64,000 bases of DNA from the IMG/VR virus record IMGVR_UViG_3300030333_008604, positions 58,943-122,942 of that record; one strand, given 5' to 3'. Source of the DNA: a virus. Position 1 is the first letter of the stretch. Each line of letters opens with the position of its first letter. Below the pieces are notes generated by a model, which was given only the letters and a program-made list of their open reading frames with translations, made no database searches and had not been told where the DNA came from. Shown here piece by piece: positions 45,318 through 53,532 of the stretch. The position numbers were made by a program, and so were the translations under genes.

Positions 45318-47270
45318 ATGGCGCCCAAAACAAAAACAAGCAATCCAAGAAATCCACAAAATAAGCTTTTTCGGCAGCTTACAAAGCTTCTTTCTGGCCC
45401 TCTGATTCGCTACCGACGGCAGGACACTCGACAACTTCGAAGAAAACAGTTAGATAAGTATAAAAGTCGCTTTAGGTCTATAAGTGGGCAAGAATTCAAG
45501 ATGCACTCTTATGGGGATGTCTATGGCGCGCTTCAAAGCGAATACTATGCCAATCAAAACCGCCTGGACAGATATGTAGATTTTGATCAGATGGAGTACA
45601 CTCCAGAAATCGCGTCCAGCATGGACATCTATGCGGATGAAATGACAACTAGCTCTCTTTATCGGCCGATCTTAAATATAACGTGCAGCAACCAAGAGAT
45701 TAAGTCTGTTTTGGAAACTCTTTACTACAATGTTCTCAACGTTGAGTTTAATTTGTATGGCTGGGCTCGTTCTATGTGCAAATACGGAGATTTTTTCGTG
45801 TACATGGATATTGAAGAGGATGAGGGGATTAAAAATGTTATTGGTCTTCCGCCAACAGAAATTGAAAGACTTGAGGGTGAGGACAAAAACAACCCAAACT
45901 ATATTCAGTTTCAGTGGAATACGGCCGGCCTTACTTTAGAAAATTGGCAAATTGCACATTTTAGAATTTTGGGTAATGACAAGTTTTCTCCTTATGGTAC
46001 ATCTATTTTGGAGCCTGCTAGAAGAATTTGGCGACAGTTGACATTGCTTGAAGACGCTGTCATGGCTTATCGAATCGTGCGATCACCCGAACGACGTGCT
46101 TTCTACATTGATGTTGGAAACATACCCCCGCAAGATGTCGAACAATACATGCAGAGAGTCATGACTCAGATGAAGCGCAACCAAATCGTTGATGCTAATT
46201 CTGGCCGCGTAGACTTGCGCTATAATCCTTTGAGCATTGAGGAGGATTATTATATTCCAGTCCGCGGCGGGGTCTCGAATACTAAAATTGAAACAGTTGG
46301 CGGCGGAAGCTATACTGGCGATATCGATGATGTTAAATATCTGAGGGACAAACTGTTCAGCGCGCTAAAAGTACCTCAGTCGTATTTATCTCGCGGAGAA
46401 GGTGGCGAAGAGGATAAGGCCACGCTAGCTCAAAAAGACATTAGATTTGCGAGAACAATTCAGAGACTGCAAAGATCTTTAGTTTCTGAGCTAGAGAAGA
46501 TAGCAATTATTCATTTATATACGATAGGCTATCGCGGTAATGACTTGTTGTCTTTTAAGCTAGCTCTGAACAATCCATCCAAATTGGCGGAATTGCAAGA
46601 ATTAGAACACTGGAAAGCGCGTTTTGATGCAGCCGAAGGCGCAAACGAGGGATACTTTAGTCGACGCTGGGTCGCAAAAAATATTCTAGGTATTAGCGAA
46701 GAAGAGTTCCAAAGAATGCAGGTTGAAGCTTTTTATGACAAGAAGCACGATTTAGCTCTAGAGCAAGTGGGTGAAGCCGCAGCAGCCGACGCCGCCGGCG
46801 GAGCAGGCGGTGGCCTAGGCGACCTTGGAGGCGATATGGGAGGCGATATGGGCGGCGACCTCGAAGACCTTGGAGGTGAGGAGGCCCCAGCAGGCGAAGA
46901 AGAAGCCGGCCCAGCGGACGACACGAACGTCTTGGCAGCCCCAGCGGGTGGAGAAGAAGCCCCAGCCAAGAGAGACGATGATTATAGATACTATAAGAAG
47001 AGTAAATATCGCCCCGTTAAAAGCGATAAGCGAGATATTGGCGCTCGCCGAAGAGCGAACAAAGGTCTTTATTCTAGGGAGACCGCTTCGCCTACGTCTA
47101 GGAATATTTTGCCCGGAGCAGACGAAATTAACTCACTTTATAGATTTTCTGAAAGTTTGAATTCTATTTATCAAGAAGAGGAACAAAAATTGTTCAATGA
47201 GCAGTTCGAAATAAAGTCTTTAATAGAGTCTTTGGAGAAGAATAATAAAAATGAAAATGAGCCACAATAA
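45318..47270 (+). CDS. 20: Portal protein, gp20-like
   Basis: The 650-aa protein shows the T4-type portal core: RYVDFDQMEYTPEIASSMDI, MCKYGDFFVYMDIEED, IAHFRILGNDKFSPYGTS and IWRQLTLLEDAVMAYRIVR, then RAFYIDVGN and a helical stem. It forms the dodecameric ring through which DNA passes. From about residue 493 the tail is Gly/Asp/Glu/Ala-rich (GGDMGG repeats, then EEAPAGEEEAG), followed by a basic segment (KSKYRPVKSDKR) and a helical end, an extension longer than in T4 gp20 (524 aa). Terminase lies directly upstream. Its end overlaps the next start by 20 bases. Confidence 0.93.
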   Translation: MAPKTKTSNPRNPQNKLFRQLTKLLSGPLIRYRRQDTRQLRRKQLDKYKSRFRSISGQEFKMHSYGDVYGALQSEYYANQNRLDRYVDFDQMEYTPEIASSMDIYADEMTTSSLYRPILNITCSNQEIKSVLETLYYNVLNVEFNLYGWARSMCKYGDFFVYMDIEEDEGIKNVIGLPPTEIERLEGEDKNNPNYIQFQWNTAGLTLENWQIAHFRILGNDKFSPYGTSILEPARRIWRQLTLLEDAVMAYRIVRSPERRAFYIDVGNIPPQDVEQYMQRVMTQMKRNQIVDANSGRVDLRYNPLSIEEDYYIPVRGGVSNTKIETVGGGSYTGDIDDVKYLRDKLFSALKVPQSYLSRGEGGEEDKATLAQKDIRFARTIQRLQRSLVSELEKIAIIHLYTIGYRGNDLLSFKLALNNPSKLAELQELEHWKARFDAAEGANEGYFSRRWVAKNILGISEEEFQRMQVEAFYDKKHDLALEQVGEAAAADAAGGAGGGLGDLGGDMGGDMGGDLEDLGGEEAPAGEEEAGPADDTNVLAAPAGGEEAPAKRDDDYRYYKKSKYRPVKSDKRDIGARRRANKGLYSRETASPTSRNILPGADEINSLYRFSESLNSIYQEEEQKLFNEQFEIKSLIESLEKNNKNENEPQ

Positions 47271-48051
47271 AAAAAGAAACACAGCCTTGGTTTATGAAGT
47301 TTTGCTTTGTGAGTTAACCAAAGCTAGCATGAAAGGTGACTCTGCGAAGAAGAGAAAGATTGTTCATTTGTTGAAAGAGAATTTCTCAGCAGGCAAGCTC
47401 TTAAGACAGGAGCTTGAAATTTATAAGTCTTTGTTGTCTATGGAAGAGCACGAGTCAGAAATAATAGAAAAAGTTATTTCAGAGTGCAAGAGACAATTTC
47501 ATAACTTAGATCGCCGCAAGATTTTTGATCAGCAGACGAAGCTTATTAAAGAAATTAATCACTCTTTAACGACTACGGCATGGCAAAACTTTGTTCCAGC
47601 GTTTAGAAAGCTGGCGACAATAAACCAAGTTTTGCAGTGCGATCTGCCGCCAAAGAAACAAGTTCTTTTAGAAGCTAAACTAGCTAAGCAGGTTTCTGAT
47701 TCTGGCCAAGAGCTTAAGCCAAAGTTCCCTAAGATAAACAACTTGACAATTAAAACGTTTGTGGCGAAATTCAATGAAGAGTATTCTGAGGCTCTTAACG
47801 AATCACAGAAAGATTTTTTAAAGAAGTATATTTTTTCGTATATGGACGATGGGCTTGAATTTAAAACATTCTTGTATCAAGAAATCGATAGACTGAAGAA
47901 GGTTCTTTCTGAGTCTGCTGCCAAGGATGTGACAGTCCAGAAAAAAATTCAAAAAGTATTAGAAAGAATTTCTAATTATAATAAGAGAAGACTTGATAAA
48001 GAGTTGATCACTGAGATATTCCATATTCAGGCGCTAGCTGAGGAAATATAG
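47251..48051 (+). CDS. Head-linked helical protein of unknown function (266 aa)
   Basis: The sequence is almost entirely alpha-helical and basic (KKRNTALVYEVLLCELTKAS, LLKENFSAGKLLRQELEIYK, KKIQKVLERISNYNKRR). I recognise no motif. A second in-frame ATG lies 6 bases downstream; both are inside the portal gene's 3' end. It sits between portal and protease, a place used in T4 for prohead-core proteins, so a role in head assembly is plausible from position only. Confidence 0.68.
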   Translation: MKMSHNKKRNTALVYEVLLCELTKASMKGDSAKKRKIVHLLKENFSAGKLLRQELEIYKSLLSMEEHESEIIEKVISECKRQFHNLDRRKIFDQQTKLIKEINHSLTTTAWQNFVPAFRKLATINQVLQCDLPPKKQVLLEAKLAKQVSDSGQELKPKFPKINNLTIKTFVAKFNEEYSEALNESQKDFLKKYIFSYMDDGLEFKTFLYQEIDRLKKVLSESAAKDVTVQKKIQKVLERISNYNKRRLDKELITEIFHIQALAEEI

Positions 48052-48053
48052 CA

Positions 48054-48590
48054 ATGCCCATTAAGGTCCAAATAACAAACGAACAAGCTAAAGGGCTGCC
48101 TACCGAAAGGGTACTGCTCAAGGCAAGGAAGACAATTGATGGTAATGTGTTGGTAACGGACCATCCAGAAATTGATATTATTGTTATGAAAGAGAAAGTC
48201 GTAGCTCTTGCAAAGGACGAGCTAGATGACGAAATTTATGAAACTCAAAATAGATTATTTAAATTCTTAACAAGAAAAGGGATTGTGGTGTATGATTCAG
48301 TTCAGGCTGGAAATTTATTTATGTCTTTAGAAGGAAAATTACCCCAAGCTCAGAAAGGCGACAGCGTTCAATTTGCGCTTTATGTTATTTCAGAGTTCAT
48401 GGACAAGGAACTTCCCTTTTATGCCAACAAGGACCGCTTTGAGAAAGAAGTGGAAGCCAATATGCTCAAGCCGGAGCCTGATGAGTTTACGGATATTGAA
48501 AAAGCCACCGATCTTCACAATGACAAGAAGGGCAATCTCAACAATCCCAAGCTTCATCACTATGGCATTTCTGCTGTGTATAGAATATAG
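48054..48590 (+). CDS. Head-linked protein of unknown function (178 aa)
   Basis: The N-terminal half has a beta-rich pattern (VLVTDHPEIDIIVMKEKVVAL), the middle is helical (VISEFMDKELPFYANKDRFE), and the end HHYGISAVYRI is conserved-looking. No family is recognised. It starts two bases after the preceding stop, so the genes between portal and protease are one translation unit. Confidence 0.65.
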   Translation: MPIKVQITNEQAKGLPTERVLLKARKTIDGNVLVTDHPEIDIIVMKEKVVALAKDELDDEIYETQNRLFKFLTRKGIVVYDSVQAGNLFMSLEGKLPQAQKGDSVQFALYVISEFMDKELPFYANKDRFEKEVEANMLKPEPDEFTDIEKATDLHNDKKGNLNNPKLHHYGISAVYRI

Positions 48591-48597
48591 GTGATAT

Positions 48598-48918
48598 GTG
48601 GATTTAGTTTATTTTATTCTTTGTGCTTATGGTTTAACTTATATTCTAGTATACGGCTCAATTTTTAACACCGTTCGCCCTTCAAGCGGCAAGCTTGGAG
48701 AACTGTTCCATTGTCCTCTTTGTACTGGATTTTGGTCTGGTGTGTTTTTGTGGAGTATCAATAGCTTCACCGAACTATTTAGTTTTGAGTATAATTTAAT
48801 AAATGCACTCCTTTTGGGGTGCTTGAGTGCGGGAACCAGCTATTTTTTAAGTTCAGTATTAGATGATTTCGGTCTAAAATTTGTAACAAAAGGAGGTGAT
48901 GAAAGTGAAAAAGCGTAA
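48598..48918 (+). CDS. Small membrane protein with C-x-x-C-T-G-F-W motif, DUF1360-like (106 aa)
   Basis: Starts with GTG; AGGTGA lies 4 bases upstream. Hydrophobic segments occur at residues about 2-20, 40-57 and 66-86. The motif HCPLCTGFWSGVF between the first two is the hallmark of small phage/bacterial membrane proteins of the DUF1360 kind. The function of that family is not known to me. It is odd to find a membrane protein between head genes. Its last codons overlap the start of the next tiny gene, whose very strong AGGAGGTGAT ribosome-binding site lies within this gene's end. Confidence 0.65.
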   Translation: MDLVYFILCAYGLTYILVYGSIFNTVRPSSGKLGELFHCPLCTGFWSGVFLWSINSFTELFSFEYNLINALLLGCLSAGTSYFLSSVLDDFGLKFVTKGGDESEKA

Positions 48919-48982
48919 TTTTCCCGAAGTACGACGCTGTTGCAACGGCAGCTCTATCATGCAGGGCGAGCCTGCAAATTAA
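48905..48982 (+). CDS. Candidate 25-aa microprotein with Cys-Cys pair
   Basis: AGGAGGTGAT at 48891-48900, an extended match to the 16S anti-Shine-Dalgarno, precedes a GTG at 48905 by 8 bases. The frame encodes KKRNFPEVRRCCNGSSIMQG and a few more residues, then TAA. An in-frame ATG at 48899 would add two residues but lies too close to the GGAGG. A basic N terminus, CC pair and no obvious membrane segment are visible. The strong ribosome-binding site is the main evidence. No function is known. The next gene begins 26 bases after its stop with its own ribosome-binding site. Confidence 0.5.
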   Translation: MKKRNFPEVRRCCNGSSIMQGEPAN

Positions 48983-49008
48983 CATAACAACAAATAGGAG
49001 AAAATCAC

Positions 49009-49176
49009 ATGTCTGACAAAGGTAAAGGCAGAACCCAGCCTACGGGTGATCCAAAAAAGTACAATCATGGCGTGAAAAGCGCTGAAAAGGTTGCAAACAA
49101 GTATTCTTGGAAGGCTGCACCAAGCCCAAAGCTTCCAAATAAGCCAAAAGAGTCTGGAAATCGTCGCGACGGATAG
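49009..49176 (+). CDS. Small basic protein of unknown function (55 aa)
   Basis: ATG at 49009 preceded by TAGGAG with a spacing of 8 bases; stop at 49174-49176, six bases before the protease gene. Lys, Pro and Gly make up much of the protein (GKGRTQPTGDPKKYNHGVKS; PSPKLPNKPKESG), so it is basic and probably disordered. No family is recognised. Its place just before the prohead protease suggests a head-associated or DNA-binding small protein. Confidence 0.7.
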   Translation: MSDKGKGRTQPTGDPKKYNHGVKSAEKVANKYSWKAAPSPKLPNKPKESGNRRDG

Positions 49177-49182
49177 ACAAGT

Positions 49183-49815
49183 ATGGCAAAAAAGCTTTTA
49201 CAAGAGTATTATGAGTTGTGCCCGGACGGTCGCTGCCCGGTACATGTATTAACTGAATCTGAAAAGAAAAGAGTAATGGATGGATCAGTTTATCTTGTCG
49301 GTGTCTGCCAAAAGGCGGGCACAAAAAACGGCAATGGGCGCGTATACAACAAGGACACTCTAGGTCGAGAAATCGAAAAGTATCAAAATGCTATCAAGGA
49401 GCGTCGATCATTAGGCGAACTAGATCATCCTGACGATTCTGTTATAAATCTTAAAAATGCGTCACATGTTGTCACTAAAATGTGGTGGGATGGTGATAGT
49501 GTCATGGGAAAGATAGAGGTTTTAGATACACCTTCCGGCAATATTCTTAAAGCTTTGGTTAAGTCTGGCGTTAAGCTCGGCATCTCTTCTCGCGGTCTAG
49601 GCACAGTCAAAGAAAGCAATGGAGTTACCATGGTGGAGGACGATTTTCAACTTATTTGTTTTGATATTGTTTCTGAGCCTTCAACCCCTGGCGCTTATTT
49701 GTCACCCAAAAAAGGCCCAACCCAGGTTAACATTGGCTCAACCATTAATCAGTATTTAAATGAGAACAAGGAAAGCAAAATTAATAATTTGCTAGACTCT
49801 ATCTTAAAAGGTTGA
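49183..49815 (+). CDS. 21: Prohead core protease, gp21-like
   Basis: The 210-aa protein matches T4 gp21 (212 aa) in length and in catalytic motifs: GELDHPDD with H82, and GISSRGLG with S135/S136. Other conserved blocks are NGNGRVYNKDTL and ISEPSTPGA-like FDIVSEPSTPGAYLS. The protein cleaves scaffold, capsid and internal proteins at (I/L)-x-E sites during prohead maturation; in T4 it is also self-processed. Likely substrates here include gp22 and gp23 nearby. It starts six bases after the 55-aa gene. Confidence 0.95.
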   Translation: MAKKLLQEYYELCPDGRCPVHVLTESEKKRVMDGSVYLVGVCQKAGTKNGNGRVYNKDTLGREIEKYQNAIKERRSLGELDHPDDSVINLKNASHVVTKMWWDGDSVMGKIEVLDTPSGNILKALVKSGVKLGISSRGLGTVKESNGVTMVEDDFQLICFDIVSEPSTPGAYLSPKKGPTQVNIGSTINQYLNENKESKINNLLDSILKG

Positions 49816-49816
49816 C

Positions 49817-50191
49817 ATGAATAAAAAAGAACTAAAGACAATTTTAAAGCCACTCATAAAACAGTGTATCAAAGAGTGCATTCTTGAGGAAGGCGTACTA
49901 TCTGGGTTGATAACTGAAGTGGCAAAAGGCCTAAATAGGTCTAGTCAGCTGGTTGAAAACAAAAGTGTTGAAAATCGAGAACTAAGAGAGAAGTATGAAA
50001 AAGACAGGCAAGAGAGAATAAAAAGATTGAACGAGTCAACAAGGATTGAAGCTCCTGTTTTTCAAGAAACAGAAGAAATAGTCGAATCAAGGGGCCGCGG
50101 CGCCCTTAGTGGTACGGATCCTAATGATCCTGGAGTTGATATATCTGGGATTTTAAATGTTGCCGACGGTAGATGGAAAAAGCTAATTTAA
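49817..50191 (+). CDS. Small head-linked protein with basic N-terminal helix (124 aa)
   Basis: Starts one base after the protease stop. The N-terminal helix KELKTILKPLIKQCIKECIL, followed by LEE|G at 23-26, has the basic/aliphatic pattern of the IIKEE-type N termini in the 114-aa and 111-aa proteins and fits a T4-type cleavage rule. The middle is a charged coiled-coil-like stretch (REKYEKDRQERIKRLNES) and the end GTDPNDPGVDISGILNVADG is rich in Gly/Asp. Position next to the protease recalls the T4 prohead-core genes. That this is a core protein is inference. Confidence 0.65.
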   Translation: MNKKELKTILKPLIKQCIKECILEEGVLSGLITEVAKGLNRSSQLVENKSVENRELREKYEKDRQERIKRLNESTRIEAPVFQETEEIVESRGRGALSGTDPNDPGVDISGILNVADGRWKKLI

Positions 50192-50200
50192 AGGTGTGTG

Positions 50201-50431
50201 ATGTCTAAAGTTGTAAATGTGGAAGTATCTCTCTCGGAAGTTCGAGGCGATCAAAGCAGATTAATTAAGAAATTCATTAAAAAGTGCAAAAAAGAAAGAA
50301 TAATTGAAGACTATTTATCTAGATTGAGATATGAAAAACCGTCAGCTAAGCGCCGACGCGAAAAATTAAGAAAAAAAGAGAATGCAAAAAGGGCTGAAGC
50401 TGAGAGAAGATCAAAACAGTCGAAAAATTAG
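50201..50431 (+). CDS. rpsU: Ribosomal protein bS21 homologue
   Basis: A 76-aa basic protein. Compared with E. coli S21 the core spacing is the same: F25-x3-C29, 15 residues, then Y44-E-K-P-S48, followed by a run of Arg/Lys (AKRRREKLRKKENAKRAE). E. coli has F-x3-C, 15 residues, YEKPT. bS21 binds the 30S platform near the anti-Shine-Dalgarno; viral copies are known from pelagiphages and huge phages and are thought to enter host ribosomes. A GTG three bases upstream could also start. AAGGTG precedes the ATG. It is placed in the head operon, after the protease and the 124-aa gene. The N terminus (residues 1-19) is longer than in E. coli. Confidence 0.92.
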   Translation: MSKVVNVEVSLSEVRGDQSRLIKKFIKKCKKERIIEDYLSRLRYEKPSAKRRREKLRKKENAKRAEAERRSKQSKN

Positions 50432-50440
50432 GAGTTAAAA

Positions 50441-50911
50441 ATGTCAACATTTAAAAGATACGCAGCGGGACTTCACAATGTCGGTTCTTATCAAGTTTCG
50501 GGCTTGCCGTATATTACCGGATCAGCCAACCAAGGCAACGGCTCAGCCGTTCGAGAGGTAAAGTATGAATTTCCTTATGTGACAAAAAAAATTACCGTCA
50601 TGAACCACGCTAATAAGACGATCCGGATCCATTTCAGGCCACACGACACCCCAGGCACCGACCCGGCCGACTCTTCAGCTAGCACTTCGCAAGTTATTGA
50701 CGGTCTTCACTATGTTGAATTAGATTCTGATGAGGATAAGATGGAGATGAACGTGAAGTGTCGCGAGATTTATATTTCAACTGCGGCTGGTACGACCGGC
50801 GCAGCCTATAGAATTTATGCGGAAATGACGAACATTCCAGCTGCAGAGATGCTGCCTTTGACAGGCTCAGGCATAACGGGCACCCCCACGGGTGTGACGA
50901 ACATCAAGTAG
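50441..50911 (+). CDS. Small virion protein, possible head decoration (156 aa)
   Basis: Beta-rich protein with FKRYAAGLHNVGSYQVSGLP at the start, a VTKKITVMNHANKTIRIHFR core and a TGSGITGTPTGVTNI tail. The N-terminal pattern is one I recall from virion proteins of large T4-type phages. AGGAG lies about 9 bases before the ATG. It sits between bS21 and the fibre-like proteins, all in the head module. No enzyme motif. Its role is a guess based on position. Confidence 0.65.
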   Translation: MSTFKRYAAGLHNVGSYQVSGLPYITGSANQGNGSAVREVKYEFPYVTKKITVMNHANKTIRIHFRPHDTPGTDPADSSASTSQVIDGLHYVELDSDEDKMEMNVKCREIYISTAAGTTGAAYRIYAEMTNIPAAEMLPLTGSGITGTPTGVTNIK

Positions 50912-50934
50912 CGGTATCTTAAACGAGGTTATGA

Positions 50935-53532
50935 ATGACAGTAGCAACAGGCAGTTTAGCTTTTATCGGAGCCGCGAGGTTTCAGGGTACCTGGGACGCT
51001 GACGCTAATACCGGCGTCTCTAAGCCTAGTGACACGGCGTACAGTGGTCTTTTAACAAGTGCAACTTATGACGGTGGCGGAAACTTAACTGCTGCTGCTA
51101 CTTATGGCTCGACGCCACTGGCCGCCCTGGGCGCGCCTAAGAACGGTGACTATTGGCAAATTTCTAATGCCAGCAGCACTCCTTCTGAAAATACTACAAT
51201 TGACAGCATTAACGACTGGGAGGCCAACGACTGGATTATCTATAGCGGCAGCCAGTGGATAAAGCTTTCGTATCAAGATACAATCGCTTCGGTTGTTACT
51301 GGCGACATCAACGGAGCCGGCGCAACGTGGAACTTTGGAAAGATTATTGTTGGTCGCGACCACGACGTGGCGAGCAATGTCGTAACTCTTTTTCACTCAG
51401 GGTCTGATGGTGACGATGGATTATTGATTGTTAGAGAGGACCTATCGACCGTCGACACAAACCTTCTTGGCGGTATCGGATTTGATTCTACAGACGGCAA
51501 CGTTCCAAGCACCGTCACAGAAGCTTCGGCATTTATTGCTGCGTATGCAGCGGAACACCATAGTGCAACCGCCAAGGGCGGCGAGCTTGTTTTTGGTACC
51601 ACAACAGTCGGCCAAGCTGATGACACCACTTCAAGTGAGTGGGTTCGAATAACTGATACTGGCTATGTGGGCATTGGCACGTCTAATCCACAAGACAGGC
51701 TGCATTTAGAAACTACAGGGTCTTCCATTTTGACTTTGTCGCGACATGATTCGACAATTGAAGACGGAAATACACTGGCCGGCATTCAGTTTGATGGTAC
51801 AGAGAATGGATCCACGTACGCCGCAGGCCCTGCTGGAGTTTATGCCGTTGCTTCCGAAGACTGGAATGTAGGTTCAGCAGAAGGTACAAAAATACAGCTT
51901 TGGTCAACTCCAAATGGAGCGACAGCGCCAAGTCACGCCATGACCATTGCCGGGACTAAAATTGGTATCGTCCAATCCAACCCGACCCACACCCTAGATG
52001 TTCTCGGCGACATTAATCTAACCGGAGAGCTTTCATTTGATGGAGGGTCTGTAGTCGCGACGTCTATTAAAGATGAAGATACCATGTCTTCTGACTCTGA
52101 CACTGCATTAGCTACACAACAAAGTATTAAGGCTTACGTGGATGCGACCGTCACAGCCCAAGACTTGGATTTCCAAGGTGATTCTGGCGGAACACTGTCC
52201 ATTGATTTAGACAGTGAAACGTTAGACATCGCCGGCGGGACTGGCGTTACAACAACGGGTAGCGGAAACACCATTACTGTGGCTACTGACGCCGATCAGG
52301 GCCATGTAACATCAGTTGGCACATTGACCACCTTGGCTGTTACTGGCGATCTAACTGTTGACACGAACACGCTTTTTGTTGACGCGTCTGAAGACAAAGT
52401 CGGTATCGGCGTGAGCGATCCGGATACTACGCTTGAGGTGCTTTCAACCAGCGCGCAGCTGAAACTCTCGTACGACTCAGATAGTTATGCAACAATGAAT
52501 GTTAGCGCGGCAAGCAAGCTCACTGTTACTTCTGCCGAGACTGGAGATATTGAATTAGCATCTGGCGGGTCTATTGATTTGGATTCGGCCGGTGCAATTA
52601 CGCTGGATTCTGCAACAAATACTATTAAGCTTGTTGGCACAGGCTCCATGCAGTTTCTTAAGTTCTCTCGTGGCACCGGCGGCAGCGCTGGAGCCCTGAT
52701 TGAGCCTGCGACCCTTAACGAAGATCTCATTTTTCAAGATTTTAATGGGTCAAATGAAATCATGCGCATTGACACTTCAGCACGAAGAGTCGGAATTGGA
52801 ACGGATGCCCCCGGCCAACTTCTTCATGTGGCAACGCCAAACGACGGAGAAGGGATCAAAGCGGAAAACACCTCCACCGGAGCCGCCTTCGAGGCAAAGT
52901 ATATTTCAGGTGCGGGCCACGGTTATCAATTAAAGATGGATGATAACAATAACTCCACAACTATTTTCTTGAGAAGCTATGGCAATTCTTATTTTAATAC
53001 TGGTGGGAGTTTTGGTATCGGCACTGCGTCCCCCGATTCTTCAGCCATCTTGGAACTCTCCTCAACGACAAAAGGTTTCTTGCTGCCTCGTCTGACAACT
53101 ACTCAACGAGATGCCGTCAGTTCGCCAGCAGAAGGTTTGGTTGTATATAATGACAGCACAAATGCACTAAACTTTTACAATGGCAGTAGCTGGCAAGCTG
53201 TTGGCACTGGCGGTGGCGCAGTTAGTGCAATTAATAACGCCACAGAGAACGAATTAGTTACAATTGGCAGCACAACAACAGAACTCGATGCCGAAGCTAA
53301 CTTAACTTACGATGGCACAACATTGACAGTCGGTGGTCATATCCTACCAGGCTCTGATAACGACAAAGATTTAGGCTCTGCTGCCAAGCGCTGGGCCAAT
53401 ATTTATACTGGCGACCTCCATCTTAAAAACGAACGCGGCGACTGGACTATCATCGAGGAAGAAGAGTTTTTGAGCATTACCAACAACAAAAACGGCAAAA
53501 GATATAAGTTTGTTCTTGAAGAATTAGAATAA
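50935..53532 (+). CDS. Fibre-like protein with GIG repeats and a shared C-terminal domain (865 aa)
   Basis: Four copies of a VGIGTxxP-type unit (at about residues 244, 487, 618 and 692) alternate with beta-rich stretches, as in trimeric phage fibres and adhesins. Around 700-720 the segment STTKGFLLPRLTTTQRDAV is a widespread motif in phage and bacterial fibre proteins. The C-terminal 65 residues (DKDLGSAAKRWANIYTGDLH, RGDWTIIEEEE, RYKFVLEE) match the end of the 585-aa protein downstream. In related phages such ends are found on fibre-like structural proteins. Since it is surrounded by head genes, a head fibre is as likely as a tail fibre. Confidence 0.78.
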   Translation: MTVATGSLAFIGAARFQGTWDADANTGVSKPSDTAYSGLLTSATYDGGGNLTAAATYGSTPLAALGAPKNGDYWQISNASSTPSENTTIDSINDWEANDWIIYSGSQWIKLSYQDTIASVVTGDINGAGATWNFGKIIVGRDHDVASNVVTLFHSGSDGDDGLLIVREDLSTVDTNLLGGIGFDSTDGNVPSTVTEASAFIAAYAAEHHSATAKGGELVFGTTTVGQADDTTSSEWVRITDTGYVGIGTSNPQDRLHLETTGSSILTLSRHDSTIEDGNTLAGIQFDGTENGSTYAAGPAGVYAVASEDWNVGSAEGTKIQLWSTPNGATAPSHAMTIAGTKIGIVQSNPTHTLDVLGDINLTGELSFDGGSVVATSIKDEDTMSSDSDTALATQQSIKAYVDATVTAQDLDFQGDSGGTLSIDLDSETLDIAGGTGVTTTGSGNTITVATDADQGHVTSVGTLTTLAVTGDLTVDTNTLFVDASEDKVGIGVSDPDTTLEVLSTSAQLKLSYDSDSYATMNVSAASKLTVTSAETGDIELASGGSIDLDSAGAITLDSATNTIKLVGTGSMQFLKFSRGTGGSAGALIEPATLNEDLIFQDFNGSNEIMRIDTSARRVGIGTDAPGQLLHVATPNDGEGIKAENTSTGAAFEAKYISGAGHGYQLKMDDNNNSTTIFLRSYGNSYFNTGGSFGIGTASPDSSAILELSSTTKGFLLPRLTTTQRDAVSSPAEGLVVYNDSTNALNFYNGSSWQAVGTGGGAVSAINNATENELVTIGSTTTELDAEANLTYDGTTLTVGGHILPGSDNDKDLGSAAKRWANIYTGDLHLKNERGDWTIIEEEEFLSITNNKNGKRYKFVLEELE

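Noticed and set aside
50311-50319. CTATTTATC in the bS21 gene
   Set aside because: Inside coding sequence and 120 bases from the next start; not placed like the other motif copies.
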